Origin: Anderseniella sp963759095
GTDB taxonomy: Bacteria; Pseudomonadota; Alphaproteobacteria; Rhizobiales; Aestuariivirgaceae
DNA: 64,000 bases
Reading direction: 5' to 3'
Assembly: GCA_963759095.1 (NCBI GenBank)
Contig: CAVWYF010000027.1
Location: 44,090 to 108,089 of the forward strand
The position numbers and the translations under genes are program-made. Of this stretch, positions 18,952 to 29,087 are shown in pieces; position 1 is the first letter of the stretch, and every line of letters starts with the position of its first letter. Under the pieces are notes generated by a model. It was not told the origin of the DNA and made no database searches. It was given only the letters and a program-made list of their open reading frames with translations.

Positions 18952-20755
18952 TTAGTTCTCGTCCATCTTGAGCGCTGCGATGAAGGCGTTTTGCGGAATT
19001 TCGACGCGGCCGAACTGGCGCATCTTCTTCTTGCCTTCCTTCTGCTTGTCCAGCAGCTTGCGCTTGCGCGAGACATCGCCGCCATAACACTTGGCCGTCA
19101 CGTCCTTGCGCATGGCTGAAATGGTTTCGCGCGCAATCACCCTGCCGCCGATGGCTGCCTGAATGGGAATCTTGAACATGTGGCGCGGGATCAGGTCTTT
19201 CAGTTTTTCAACCATTGCCCGGCCGCGTTGTTCAGACCGCCCGCGGTGCACGATCATGGCCAGCGCATCCACCGGCTCCTCATTGACCAGCACATGCATG
19301 CGCACCAGATCGCCGGGCTCGTATCCGGTCATCTGGTAGTCAAAACTGGCATAACCGCGCGTCACCGATTTCAGCCGGTCATAGAAATCAAACACCACTT
19401 CATTGAGCGGCAGTTCATAGATAAGCATGGCGCGCGAGCCTGCATAGGTCAGTTCCTTCTGCCGTCCGCGCCGGTCTTCGCACAGTTTCAGAACCGCTCC
19501 CAGATATTCGTCCGGCACCAGAATGGTTGCCTGAATCCACGGTTCATCAATGGTGTCGATATAGTTGGGTTCAGGCATGTCAGCCGGATTATGCAGCTCC
19601 AGCACATCGCCCTTGATCTGGTGGATGTGGTAGATCACCGACGGCGCCGTTGTGATCAGGTCGATATTGAATTCCCGTTCCAGCCGGTCGCGCACAATCT
19701 CCAGGTGCAGCAATCCTAAGAACCCGCAACGGAAGCCGAAGCCGAGCGCGGCTGAAGTTTCCATTTCATACGAGAAGCTTGCATCGTTAAGGCGCAGCCT
19801 GCCCATGGCCTCGCGCAGATCCTCAAATTCAGCGGTATCTACGGGGAAGAAACCTGCAAACACCACGGGCTGGGCTGGTTTGAAGCCGGGCAGGGCTTCA
19901 GCGCATGGGCGTTTTTCTTCCGTAACAGTATCACCGACACGCGTGTCAGCCACTTCCTTGATTGCCGCGGTAAAAAAGCCGATTTCGCCGGGGCCGAGGT
20001 CGGCCACCATTTCCTGTTTCGGACGGAACACACCGACCCGGTCGACAAGGTAATTTGCGTCGGTGGACATCAGCTTGATGCGCGTGCCCTTTTTGAGCCG
20101 GCCGTCCAGTATGCGCACCAGCACGATGACCCCGAGATAGGCATCGTACCAGCTGTCGACCAGCAAGGCCTTCAGCGGTTGGTCCGCGTCGCCTTTCGGC
20201 GCCGGCAACTTGTGGACGATCGCTTCCAGAACTTCCTTGATGCCGATGCCGGTCTTGGCGGAAATTTCCAGTGCACCGGACGCATCCAGCCCGATCACGT
20301 CTTCAATCTGCTGGCGCACCCGGTCGGGCTCTGCCGCAGGCAGGTCAACCTTGTTGAGTACCGACACGATCTCGTGGTCGTTCTCGATCGCCTGGTAAAC
20401 ATTGGCCAGCGTTTGCGCTTCCACACCCTGGGCGGCATCGACCACCAGTAATGATCCTTCCACCGCAGCCAGCGACCGGTTGACCTCATAGGCAAAGTCA
20501 ACATGGCCCGGAGTGTCGATCAGGTTCAGTTCGTAAGTCTCACCATTGTCGGCCGTGTACTCGAGGCGCACAGTCTGGGCCTTTACGGTAATGCCGCGCT
20601 CGCGCTCGATATCCATCGAGTTCGAGCACCTGCTCCGTCATCTCGCGCGCCGTCAGTCCGCCGCACGTCTGGATCAGCCGGTCTGCCAGCGTGGACTTGC
20701 CGTGGTCGATATGCGCAACGATGGAAAAATTGCGGATGTGCGATGTGTCTGTCAT
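18952..20755 (-). CDS. lepA: translation elongation factor 4 (LepA), one frameshift
   Basis: About 600 aa in two frames. The N-terminal part (20755 to about 20632) has MTDTSHIRNFSIVAHIDHGK with the G1 loop, then REMTEQVL. The rest has DIERERGITVKAQ, DTPGHVDF, NKVDLPAA and the LepA-specific C-terminal domain ending near KRKLLDKQKEGKKKM. One extra base near 20631 (CGAACTCG where CGACTCG restores LDSMD) separates them. LepA is a ribosomal back-translocase-type GTPase that is almost always intact, so a sequencing error is likelier than a pseudogene. Confidence 0.9.
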
Positions 20756-20906
20756 GCGCTGGTGTTTGGCAGCAGCATCGATTGCCGTCAAGTTCTCAGT
20801 TGACGCGGTTAATTGCTCTACTTTTAGCAATCCGGCTAATCGATCAGCAGTCTGATGGCTGTTAGAATTCGCATCGTACACTGTTCATATTTGCAGGGGA
20901 GCGAAC

Positions 20907-21605
20907 ATGAGACGATTCCAATCCAGAATGTCAACCAGACTGACAGCAACAACTGCGCTGGTATTGCTTGCGGCAGGTTTGTTTTCTGCAGGCGCACATA
21001 GTCAATCTGATAGCAGCGGGATCAAGGTACCGGACACGCTTCAGCTACCAGAAAGTTTCGTCAACAATTTGATTAGCCAGCCTGACCATGATCAGCGTCT
21101 GCTGACGGCGATGCAGGAGTTTGAGCGTATTGATCTGGACGGTAACGGTATTTCCCAGGAAGATCTCGACCGTAAAGACCTGATCGAGGCAGCCCGAACT
21201 CGCAGCACAACCATGCAGCGTTATGTGGCGTACGATCTGAATGCCGATGGTATTGTGGCCCGTGAGGAAAGGGAGAATGCAATCATCTGGAAAAATCGCA
21301 GGAGCAGGTCACGCAGCGACAGCAGCACAAGCGAACGATTGTGGTTGAAACAAATGCTAAAGAGCTTGCTGGAGCCGTTCGAAAAGGCGGATCTGAACCG
21401 TGATGATCAGTTGGATATGTCCGAAGTGTTCGAATTGGCGAAAAGTCAGGCTGACACACAACTGCAGAGACGAAGCGGGCGGCGGCGTTATACGCTGGAA
21501 GGCTCAATCATGTCGCTCGATTTCAATTCTGATGGCGTGGTTAGTGAGCAGGAGTTCATCGCGGCTATCTCAAGCCTGACACCGGAATCGACCAAGGGCC
21601 AATAG
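20907..21605 (+). CDS. secreted protein with four EF-hand motifs
   Basis: A 232-aa protein with a signal peptide (hydrophobic segment LTATTALVLLAAGLFSAGAHS). Four EF-hand calcium loops are readable: DLDGNGISQEDL, DLNADGIVAREE, DLNRDDQLDMSE and DFNSDGVVSEQE, arranged as two pairs separated by an Arg/Ser-rich linker. It is probably a periplasmic calcium-binding protein; a partner or function is not evident. Divergent from lepA with about 150 bp between starts; AGGGGAGC precedes the ATG. Confidence 0.8.
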   Translation: MRRFQSRMSTRLTATTALVLLAAGLFSAGAHSQSDSSGIKVPDTLQLPESFVNNLISQPDHDQRLLTAMQEFERIDLDGNGISQEDLDRKDLIEAARTRSTTMQRYVAYDLNADGIVAREERENAIIWKNRRSRSRSDSSTSERLWLKQMLKSLLEPFEKADLNRDDQLDMSEVFELAKSQADTQLQRRSGRRRYTLEGSIMSLDFNSDGVVSEQEFIAAISSLTPESTKGQ

Positions 21606-21884
21606 AGAAAAGGACCGGTAAGACAAAGCAGAAGATACCCATTCCTGCCGGTCTGTGGGGTGGACACAGCGTGGAGTTTCCCTTGCCCAAAGGAGTAGCC
21701 GAGCCCGTTGGTGATCCGGGACACTCATGTGTATTTTCCGGGACTGCCGGTCGGTCCATCGGGCGCGAGGGGTTTGTCGTTAATTTGTGTAGCGGGCGTC
21801 TGAGCGCTGGACTGTAATCTGGAATTATTCTAAAAACGTATTCTGAAAACCGTATCCGATTCCCAAGCAAGAAGACCGCCGCCC

Positions 21885-22842
21885 GTGAAACCTTTTGCCG
21901 ACCTCTCAGAAAAAGAAATTCTCGCGCTCGCCATTTCAAGCGAGGATGACGATGCGCGCACCTATATGGCGTTTGCCAATTCGCTGCAGGAGCAATATCC
22001 GTCCTCCGCGCGTGTGTTCATCGACATGGCGGAGGAAGAACATGAACATCGCCGTCGCCTGACGGAGTTGTACCAGACCAAGTTTGGTGACTTTATCCCC
22101 CTGATCCGCCGCTCCGATGTGGCCGGCTTCGTCAAGCACAGGCCGGCCTGGCTGATGCAGAAATTGTCGCTGGACGTGGTGCGCAAGCGTGCCGAGGTGA
22201 TGGAGCTTGAGAATTACCGGTTTTACAAACAGGCCGCAGAACGCACATCCGATGACGATGTGAGAAAACTGCTGCTCGATCTGGCCGAAGAGGAAAAAGG
22301 CCATGAGAATTCTGGCGGCAAAGCTGACCGAAAAGCATCTCGATGCCGACACCAGGCTGGATGAAGCAGATGCTGAAAAACAGCTGTTCCTGCTGCAGAT
22401 CGTGCAGCCCGGCCTGCTTGGCCTGATGGACGGGTCGGTCTCAACCCTTGCCCCGTTGTTTGCTGCCGCCTTTGCAACCCATGATACCTGGCAGACATTT
22501 CTGGTCGGCACCGCCGCGTCAATCGGAGCGGGTATTTCAATGGGCTTTGCCGAAGCGCTGTCGGATGATGGTGAACTGACCGGGCGCGGACATCCTTATA
22601 TTCGCGGGTCTGCTGCCGGCATCATGACTGCCGTGGGCGGGCTGGGTCATACACTGCCTTACCTGTTCAATGATTTCTGGACCGCGACAATCCTTGCCGT
22701 GATCATCGTATTCATCGAACTGTGGGTGATTTCCTGGATCCGTTTCAAATACATGGATACCCCGTTCCTGCGGGCAGCGTTTCAGATTGCAGTCGGCGGT
22801 TTCATCGTCTTCCTGGCGGGTATTCTCATAGGCAACGCCTGA
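21885..22842 (+). CDS. mbfA: MbfA-type membrane ferritin-like/VIT iron exporter, one frameshift
   Basis: The first frame encodes a ferritin-like four-helix domain with E-x-x-H di-iron motifs (MAEEEHEHRRR, LAEEEKGHE). The second encodes a VIT1-like transporter domain (QPGLLGLMDGSVSTLAPLF, EALSDDGELTGRG) with about four membrane helices. One extra T near 22310 (GAATTCTGG for GAATCTGG) breaks the join HENLAAKLTEKH. This fusion is the known architecture of MbfA in Rhizobiales and relatives, where it exports iron and is repressed by Irr. The frameshift is probably a sequence error. It is convergent with the DUF3750 gene. Confidence 0.85.
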
Positions 22843-22863
22843 CGGGAAATCCATGCCCGAAAA

Positions 22864-23610
22864 CTATCTAAACCCGATTTTTCCCAGGGCCGGGAGCTTG
22901 ATGGCCAGATCATCAAAGTCCACACCGATGGTTGCGCCCAGAACATGCAGCTCAAACCCTTCGCGCCGGCTTATGCCGGCCCCGATGACGCCGCTATAGG
23001 AAATCTGAAAACCGGTTCCCGACGGCATGACACCGGTCTGGACGCCGGGGCCAAGCCAGTCCTTGCCGACACCGGCTGCATCAAGTTCGGCGCCGAGCTC
23101 AGGCACCTTGCGCGCGATACTGGCGACAAAGGTGTTCGAGTTTGGTCCTGGCCATACAACATATTCGCCGGGCGTCGACCACTCATAGCTCCGTGCGGCT
23201 GTCATAACTTTCGGGATAAGGGTTTCGGCCTCTGCGCCGTGCACCTGGTGAACGACATAAGGTTCACTGGAGTACCAGCGCCCATCCGGTGCGTAGGCAT
23301 TGCGGCGCACCGGCGTGCCCCATCCAACCACTTCAAACCGATCATATCGCGATGCCCCGGCCGGCTTGACCACCAGCCAGTGATGCACAGCGAAAATGCC
23401 TTTCCAGCGCCCGGACCGCGCTGCGAGGATATAGATTTCGGCAGGTTCATCACTGGATGCTTCCGGCAGCAGTCCGGAAGACGACCAGTCAGCGGACCGC
23501 CAGCTGTTCGGCCAGCCCTTGGCATAGGAATATGCCGCACCCGCCGCGATGGGCAGCACGATCAGCACAACAGCGAAGGTTGAAAGGAATTTGAAAAGTC
23601 GCCGAAACAT
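22864..23610 (-). CDS. DUF3750 family membrane-anchored protein
   Basis: About 248 aa with one N-terminal membrane anchor or uncleaved signal (FLSTFAVVLIVLPIAAGAAY). The body carries DUF3750-like motifs: HHWLVVKPAG, YSSEPYVVHQVHG, and the conserved WPGPNSNTFV, which contains an Asn and could be part of a catalytic or binding site. No function is established for the family. Start may be ATG at 23610 or GTG at 23625; the AGGAG overlaps the GTG, so the choice is open. Confidence 0.7.
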   Translation of the reverse strand: MFRRLFKFLSTFAVVLIVLPIAAGAAYSYAKGWPNSWRSADWSSSGLLPEASSDEPAEIYILAARSGRWKGIFAVHHWLVVKPAGASRYDRFEVVGWGTPVRRNAYAPDGRWYSSEPYVVHQVHGAEAETLIPKVMTAARSYEWSTPGEYVVWPGPNSNTFVASIARKVPELGAELDAAGVGKDWLGPGVQTGVMPSGTGFQISYSGVIGAGISRREGFELHVLGATIGVDFDDLAIKLPALGKIGFR

Positions 23611-23662
23611 GAGAGGATTTGACACTCCTATTGCGGCTGAAGTTTAACACACTGAACTGCTT

Positions 23663-24364
23663 TTAAACACCCAGATAGCGGTGTTGAACATCTTCGGCTT
23701 TCGAAAGTTGCGCAGATGTACCGGACCACACAACCTGACCCTTCTCGACAATGAAGTGGCGGTCAGCCAGTTTTAAAAGGTCTTTCAGGTTCTTGTCGAC
23801 CAGCAGGATGGAAAGACCGCTCTTGCGGATATCGGCAAGAGCTGCCCAGATTTTTTCACGGATCAGCGGGGCGAGCCCCTCGGTTGCTTCGTCGAGCACC
23901 AGCAGGCGCGGATTGGTCATCAGGGCGCGACCAATCGCCAGCATCTGTTGTTCGCCACCGGACAAAAGATTGGCCATTGAGGTTGCCCTGAGCTCAAGCT
24001 CAGGAAACATCACGTAAATTTTCTCGATGGTCCAGGGATCGTCGAGCTTTTGATGATTTGAAGCGGTTGCCACGAGGTTTTCGCGAACTGACAGATTGGG
24101 AAAAACCTGTCGCCCCTCGGGCACCAGTCCGATGCCAAGGTTTGCGGTTTTGAAGGAGGCGAGTTTTGACACCTCCTGGCCGGCAAACTCGATTGATCCG
24201 GATGTAGGCGGCACGATGCCGATGATTGAGTTGACGGTTGTGGTCTTGCCCATGCCGTTGCGGCCCATCAGGGTGACAACTTCGCCGGAGTTGACATCAA
24301 AGGTCATGCCGAACAGCGCCTGGCTGGTGCCGTAATATGTCTCAAGGTCGGATACTTTCAACAT
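23663..24364 (-). CDS. livF: branched-chain amino-acid-type ABC transporter ATPase LivF
   Basis: 233 aa: Walker A GRNGMGKTT (typical of LivF), signature LLSGGEQQMLAIGRAL, Walker B LLVLDEATEGLAP and the C-terminal HRYLGV. The ATG at 24364 begins the conserved MLKVSDLETYYG; the longer upstream frame would cut into livG. It is the last gene of a five-gene leftward cluster (binding protein, H, M, G, F). Substrates of this ABC class include amino acids, urea, amides and aromatic acids, so the name does not fix the substrate. Confidence 0.92.
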   Translation of the reverse strand: MLKVSDLETYYGTSQALFGMTFDVNSGEVVTLMGRNGMGKTTTVNSIIGIVPPTSGSIEFAGQEVSKLASFKTANLGIGLVPEGRQVFPNLSVRENLVATASNHQKLDDPWTIEKIYVMFPELELRATSMANLLSGGEQQMLAIGRALMTNPRLLVLDEATEGLAPLIREKIWAALADIRKSGLSILLVDKNLKDLLKLADRHFIVEKGQVVWSGTSAQLSKAEDVQHRYLGV

Positions 24365-24368
24365 TGCA

Positions 24369-25115
24369 TCAGGTCTCCCCGAGATAGGCGCTGCGCACGT
24401 CGGCATTCTTTCGAATGTCTTCCGGCTTGCCGGTGGCGATGATGCGGCCGTAGACAAGTACTGAAATGCGGTCCGCCAGAGCAAACACCGCATCCATGTC
24501 GTGTTCAACCAGCAGAATGGTTTTCTCGCCCTTCAGGCTTCGCAGTATGGTCACCATGGCGGCACTTTCCTCCACGCCCATGCCTGCCATCGGTTCATCA
24601 AGCAGTAAAAAAGTCGGGTCCGTGGCCAGGGCCATGGCAATTTCGAGCTGGCGGCGCTCGCCGTGCGACAGCGCCGAAGCAATGGTGCCTGCACGGCTTG
24701 CCAGGCCTACTTTTTCCAGCACTTCCAGTGCCGGTTTGCGAAGCCGTGCCTGGGTGGTGGCCGGTTTCCAGAACTTGAACGAGTGTCCGTCATGGGCCTG
24801 CACGGCAAGCGCCACATTGTCGATGACGCTGAGACCCATGAAAACCGACGTGATCTGAAATGACCGGGCCAGTCCGAAGTGCGACCGGCGATGGGTCGGA
24901 ACGGTTGTGATGTCCTTGCCGTTGAACACCACATGGCCTGCATCAGGCTTCAGGTCTCCGGACAATTGTGCAATCAGCGTTGTTTTGCCGGCACCATTGG
25001 GCCCGATGATCGCGTGCAATTCTCCTCCATCAACGCCCAGTGTCACACTGTCGGTCGCAACAACGCCACCAAAGGATTTCTTCAGGCCCTGAATGTCGAG
25101 CATGGTTTCAGTCAC
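24369..25115 (-). CDS. livG: branched-chain amino-acid-type ABC transporter ATPase LivG
   Basis: 248 aa: Walker A GPNGAGKTT, signature SHGERRQLEIAMAL (the LivG-type variant with SHGE in place of SGGQ), Walker B LLLDEPMAGMG and VEHDMDAVF. It pairs with LivF as the ATPase heterodimer for LivH-LivM. Its start overlaps the livM end by 8 bp. Confidence 0.93.
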   Translation of the reverse strand: MTETMLDIQGLKKSFGGVVATDSVTLGVDGGELHAIIGPNGAGKTTLIAQLSGDLKPDAGHVVFNGKDITTVPTHRRSHFGLARSFQITSVFMGLSVIDNVALAVQAHDGHSFKFWKPATTQARLRKPALEVLEKVGLASRAGTIASALSHGERRQLEIAMALATDPTFLLLDEPMAGMGVEESAAMVTILRSLKGEKTILLVEHDMDAVFALADRISVLVYGRIIATGKPEDIRKNADVRSAYLGET

Positions 25116-26112
25116 GGCTCCAGCCTCGCTGGATCAGGCCGTTCAGGCCGCCCCTGATGAACAGCACGCTCAACACCAGCAGCACGCCGAACGGCAGCGC
25201 CCAGTAAGTGGTGAAGCTGGAAAGCAGTTCTTCAATGAACACAAATGTCACTGCCCCGAATACCGGGCCGAACAGCGATCCCGTACCGCCCAGGATCACC
25301 ATGAACATCAATTCGCCGGAGCGTGACCAGCCCATCATGTCGGGCGATATGAAGGTGGTGAAATTGCCCAGCAGTGCACCGGCCAGGCCGCACATGCCGC
25401 CTGCGATGACATAGGCAGTGAGTTTGTAGGCATAGGTGTTGTAGCCCAGTGCCTTCATGCGTGCCTCGTTGGACTGACAGCCGCGCACCACCATGCCGAA
25501 GCGGGAATTGACGATCCGGTACACTGCGTAAATAGACGCGACAAGACAGATATAGGTCAGCAGGAACAGCACCATCTTGTTTTCGATATTGATGATGTCG
25601 AACACCGACCGGGAATAGATGGTCAGTCCATCGTCACCGCCATATTCGTCCAGTGACAGGAAGAAGTAATACCCCATCTGCGCAAAAGCCATGGTGATCA
25701 TGATGAAGTAGACCCCCTTGGTGCGCAGCGAAATGGCGCCGGTAACCAGTGCAAACAAGGCGCTGGCGGCAATTGCCAGCGGAAAATGCAGCCATGCCGA
25801 GTCATATCCGTGATAGGCCGGAATACCGACGCAATAGGCGCCAATGCCGATATATGCTGCATGGCCGAACGAAATCATGCCGCCAAACCCGAGTATCAGG
25901 TTGAGACTGACGGCGGCAATTGCCAGGCACAGAATGCGGGTGATGAAATCCAGCGACACCAGCTGCAGGCGGATGCCGAGGAAATGTGCAGCCAGCGGCA
26001 CGCACAACAAGATGGCCATGAAAACCAGGGTTATGATGCGGCCGCTTGCCGACCCGAAAAGGCCGGGCGCCCGCAGGTGCTCGTTAAGCTGGGCCGAAAT
26101 GGTATCAGTCAT
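25108..26112 (-). CDS. livM: branched-chain amino-acid-type ABC transporter permease LivM
   Basis: A 334-aa multi-spanning permease with the LivM hallmark LILGFGGMISFGHAAYIGIGAY and a C-terminal GTGSLFGPVFGA segment. It has roughly eight to ten hydrophobic helices. The stop of the preceding livH and this start are adjacent (26113/26112). It forms the membrane channel with LivH. Confidence 0.92.
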   Translation of the reverse strand: MTDTISAQLNEHLRAPGLFGSASGRIITLVFMAILLCVPLAAHFLGIRLQLVSLDFITRILCLAIAAVSLNLILGFGGMISFGHAAYIGIGAYCVGIPAYHGYDSAWLHFPLAIAASALFALVTGAISLRTKGVYFIMITMAFAQMGYYFFLSLDEYGGDDGLTIYSRSVFDIINIENKMVLFLLTYICLVASIYAVYRIVNSRFGMVVRGCQSNEARMKALGYNTYAYKLTAYVIAGGMCGLAGALLGNFTTFISPDMMGWSRSGELMFMVILGGTGSLFGPVFGAVTFVFIEELLSSFTTYWALPFGVLLVLSVLFIRGGLNGLIQRGWSRD

Positions 26113-27033
26113 CTAGCGGACCTTTGGTGGGAACAGGCCCTGCGGGCGGAACGCCAGCACACCGGCCATGATGAGATAGATCAGCATTGACGAAATTGCC
26201 GGGCCTGCGGTTTCTGCCGCATTCACGGGCATGAACAATTTCAGAATATCGTCGAGGAAAGACCTGCCCAGCGTATCGATCAGGCCAATGATCAGGGCGC
26301 CGATAAAGGCACCTTTCATGGAACCGATGCCGCCCACGATGATCACCACGAATGCAGTGATGATGATGTCATTGCCCATGCCGATGGTTGCTTCGGTGAT
26401 CGGCGCGATCAACATGCCGGCCAGTCCGGCCAGCACGGCACCAAGGGCAAAAACGGCAGTAAACAGTGTCTTTATGTCGATACCGAGTGCCGACACCATG
26501 GTCCGGTTGGACGCGCCGGCCCGGATTAGCATGCCAAGGCGCGTGCGCCCGATCAGCCAGTAGAGCCCGAGCGCCACCAGCAGCCCACAGCTGATAATCA
26601 CCAGCCGAAAGGTTGGAAAGATGACCCCCGGCAGTATCTCGACCTGGCCCCGCAGATATTCGGGCAGCGGAATGGCAATACCTTGCGGCCCCCAGATCAT
26701 ATGAACGAGCGTGTCTGCGATCAGAATGAATCCGAAGGTTGCCAGCACATGGTCAAGATGGTCGCGCTGGTACAGATGGCGGATTACCCCCATCTCCAGC
26801 GCCAGGCCGACGAGGGCCGTCAGCGGGATCGCCAGCAATACCGCCCATACGAACGATCCGGTCCAGAATGTCAGCGTGGCGCAGAAGAACGCACCCACCA
26901 TGTACAGCGAACCATGCGCCAGATTGACGAAGTCCATGATGCCGAACACCAGCGTCAGGCCTGCTGCCAGCAAAAACAGCAATACGCCAAGTTGCAGTCC
27001 GTTCAGGAACTGAATGAAAAACAGTGTGCTCAT
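26113..27033 (-). CDS. livH: branched-chain amino-acid-type ABC transporter permease LivH
   Basis: A 306-aa permease beginning MSTLFFIQFLNGLQLGVLLF. It has the family segment TLVFGIMDFVNLAHGSLYM and the coupling region GGIGSMKGAFIGALIIG. It is the first permease gene after the binding protein, separated from it by about 143 bp that contain a small hairpin, a usual arrangement for setting different expression levels. Confidence 0.92.
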   Translation of the reverse strand: MSTLFFIQFLNGLQLGVLLFLLAAGLTLVFGIMDFVNLAHGSLYMVGAFFCATLTFWTGSFVWAVLLAIPLTALVGLALEMGVIRHLYQRDHLDHVLATFGFILIADTLVHMIWGPQGIAIPLPEYLRGQVEILPGVIFPTFRLVIISCGLLVALGLYWLIGRTRLGMLIRAGASNRTMVSALGIDIKTLFTAVFALGAVLAGLAGMLIAPITEATIGMGNDIIITAFVVIIVGGIGSMKGAFIGALIIGLIDTLGRSFLDDILKLFMPVNAAETAGPAISSMLIYLIMAGVLAFRPQGLFPPKVR

Positions 27034-27124
27034 TGCCCCAACATACCCAGCCTGGATCTCAATCCCACAATAACACTAACCCAAAAACTGGCCCCACGAC
27101 CCACCCGCCATGAAACAAGTTAAC

Positions 27125-27147
27125 GGGGAGAACACAAAGTCCTCCCC
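27125..27147. promoter_or_regulatory. hairpin between the Liv-type binding protein gene and livH
   Basis: GGGGAG (27125-27130) pairs with CTCCCC (27142-27147) across an 11-nt loop, in the gap after the binding-protein stop on the leftward transcript. It lacks a T run. It could attenuate read-through into livHMGF or protect the upstream mRNA; this is inferred from position. Confidence 0.45.
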
Positions 27148-27176
27148 TTGATACAGCGTTCAATTCGCCGTGCGGC

Positions 27177-28358
27177 CTATTTCGCCAACGGGCACTCGCC
27201 GACATATGGATCAACATGGTTTTCATAAACCGTCTTGACCACTTTGGTCGTCCAGTTCCCGGCATCGTCGGCAACCACTTCACGCAGATAGAAGTTCTGT
27301 ATCGGCATGTGGTTCTTGCCATAGGTGTACTTGCCGCGCACCGAAGCATAATCTGCCTTGGCCATGGCGGCGCGCAGTTCGTCGGTCTTGCTCATGTCGC
27401 CGCCAACGGCTTCCACACCAGATGCAATCAGGTTGATGGTGTCATAGGCCTGTGCTGCATAAAACGACGGGTAGCGCTTGTACTTTTCGCGGAAGCTGGA
27501 CACGAACTTCTTGTTGGCCGCATTGTCCAGTGTCGGATCCCACTGCTGCGTCAGGCGCGAGCCGAGAACACCTTCCAGCTTGGCTGCCTGCAGTTTTGGC
27601 AGCGAAATGGCGTCCACCGTAAATACCGAATACAGATCCAGCACGCCCTTCAGGCCGGCCTGCTGGTACTGCTTGATGAATGCGCCACCGGCTTTGCCCG
27701 GATAGAAAACGAAAATGGCCTCCGCGCCGGACGCTTTGGCTTTTGCCAGTTCAGCGGAAAAATCAAGCTGGCTTGGCCATTTGGTCAGGTCCTTGCCCTT
27801 GATCTCGCCTTTGAAGGTACGCTCCACACCGGTCATCATGTTCTTGCCGGCAGCATAGTTGGGGCCCAGCAGATACAGTGACTTGACGCCCTGCTGATTC
27901 AACACTTCACCCATCGCCATGGGGGTCTGGTCGTTCTGCCAGGAGGTGGAGAAGAAGTTTGCATTGCACAACTTGCCGGCAATCTGTGACGGGCCTGCAT
28001 TTGATGAAATCAGGAACTTTCCGGCATCCAGTACTGACTTGGCCGATGCCAGCAGCACGTTGGACCAGATGTAGCCGGCAACTATCGGCACATCATCCTG
28101 CTGCACCAGCTTGTCGGTTTTCTGCTTGCCGATCTCGGGCTTGAAGCCATCGTCTTCGAAAATGATTTCAACGGATTTGCCGGCCATCTTGCCGTCAAGA
28201 TGTTCGACGGCCAGGTTAACGGCGTCCTTCATGTCGTTGCCGAGAACCGCTGCCGGTGTTGTCAGCGTGGTCACATAACCGATCTTGATATCGGCTGCGT
28301 ATGAGGCTGATGCCATCAGCGCCAGACCAAGCGCTGCAATTCCTGTCTTCTTCAACAT
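27177..28358 (-). CDS. Liv-type ABC transporter substrate-binding protein
   Basis: A 393-aa periplasmic binding protein with a signal peptide (LKKTGIAALGLALMASASYA) and mature start DIKIGYVTTLTTPAAVLG. It belongs to the type-1 Leu/Ile/Val-like family. ATG at 28358 is preceded by GGGAGGAG. It heads the liv cluster. It is strongly similar along its whole length to the second binding protein at 34212-35405 (shared stretches such as SGAEAIFVFYPGKAGGAF and RYPSFYAAQAYD). That paralogue is nested in aromatic-oxidation genes, so the ligand may be an aromatic or amide rather than an aliphatic amino acid. Confidence 0.9.
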   Translation of the reverse strand: MLKKTGIAALGLALMASASYAADIKIGYVTTLTTPAAVLGNDMKDAVNLAVEHLDGKMAGKSVEIIFEDDGFKPEIGKQKTDKLVQQDDVPIVAGYIWSNVLLASAKSVLDAGKFLISSNAGPSQIAGKLCNANFFSTSWQNDQTPMAMGEVLNQQGVKSLYLLGPNYAAGKNMMTGVERTFKGEIKGKDLTKWPSQLDFSAELAKAKASGAEAIFVFYPGKAGGAFIKQYQQAGLKGVLDLYSVFTVDAISLPKLQAAKLEGVLGSRLTQQWDPTLDNAANKKFVSSFREKYKRYPSFYAAQAYDTINLIASGVEAVGGDMSKTDELRAAMAKADYASVRGKYTYGKNHMPIQNFYLREVVADDAGNWTTKVVKTVYENHVDPYVGECPLAK

Positions 28359-28570
28359 TGTCAAACTCCTCCCGAGTGTTCCCGTAACCGAGTGCCGCCT
28401 TGTTTCGTCCCGACGTGTCACTGAATATGCACGATAGAGATAAAAGATACAGACTTCAAATGCCCGCTGTCTGAATTATTTTGCATTATTCAGGTCTTGC
28501 GCGGGGCTGGTTCCCGGTGTCGAATGCACACATTCAAGTTCATGGACAAGCAATCTGGCAGGAGACAGGC

Positions 28571-29017
28571 ATGATCGAAATGACAGCAGGCGTCACGCCG
28601 GCAAGTGACGGCATCGACGGGATCAAATGGAACATCCTTGGTCAGACCTATGTACCCAAGCATCTGTGCGAAAGTTCATTTTCCTGGCACGCGACGTTTC
28701 CTGACGGCACTTTTGTACCGCCGCATATCCACCCTGATCAGGATGAATTCATTTATGTTCTGGAAGGCCGGTTTGACCTTTTTCTGGATGGTACGGATGC
28801 AACCGCTGACGCCGGTGACCTGATCCGCCTGCCGCGCGGCCAGGCGCACGGTATCTTCAACAAGTCAGGTCACGATGTGACATGTGTGTTCTGGGTGTCG
28901 CCCGCCCGGCAATTATGGGACCTGTTCACCAAGATCAACAATGTGCCCGACCCGGCAGAGGTCGTCCGGCTCGCCAGCGAACACAATGTCCACTTCCTGC
29001 CGCCGCCGGACGCGTGA
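28571..29017 (+). CDS. small cupin-domain protein
   Basis: 148 aa with one cupin-2 barrel. Motif 1 reads PHIHPDQDEFIYVLEGRF (two His and a Glu for metal), and motif 2 is DLIRLPRGQAHGIFN (third His). The metal site therefore looks complete. The ATG at 28571 follows GGAGACAGGC; the longer frame upstream lacks family similarity. It is divergent from the liv cluster with about 210 bp between starts. Catalytic or sensing role is unknown. Confidence 0.78.
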   Translation: MIEMTAGVTPASDGIDGIKWNILGQTYVPKHLCESSFSWHATFPDGTFVPPHIHPDQDEFIYVLEGRFDLFLDGTDATADAGDLIRLPRGQAHGIFNKSGHDVTCVFWVSPARQLWDLFTKINNVPDPAEVVRLASEHNVHFLPPPDA

Positions 29018-29019
29018 TC

Positions 29020-29087
29020 CTAGATCAGTGTGGCTTTCATAGTGCTAGAGCAACTTTATAGGTTCAGTTGAGCCCATGTTGCTCTAG
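29020..29087 (-). repeat. intergenic palindromic repeat, family A, copy 1 (short form)
   Basis: Begins CTAGATCAG and ends TGCTCTAG; the right part folds as CTAGAGCAAC / GTTGCTCTAG with an inner GGTTC/GAGCC stem. The long hairpin found in other copies is missing. The final CTAG supplies the TAG stop codon of the leftward GFA gene (29084-29086). Confidence 0.75.

Noticed and set aside
18353..19090. Short leftward open frames repeating LRSGRSPTPYYRSDEL in each 175-bp unit
   Set aside because: They are translations of the tandem repeat itself, without ribosome sites or protein features; similar frames recur only because the DNA repeats.
21606..21884. Possible small gene or RNA between the EF-hand gene and mbfA
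   Set aside because: No ribosome site with a sensible frame and no strong hairpin were found; it looks like ordinary intergenic DNA with the mbfA promoter.
22306..22316. Frameshifts in mbfA and tadB falling exactly at GAATTC (EcoRI) sites, suggesting a cloning junction
   Set aside because: Both flanks encode one continuous protein in each case, and other indels are not at such sites; an overcalled T is simpler.
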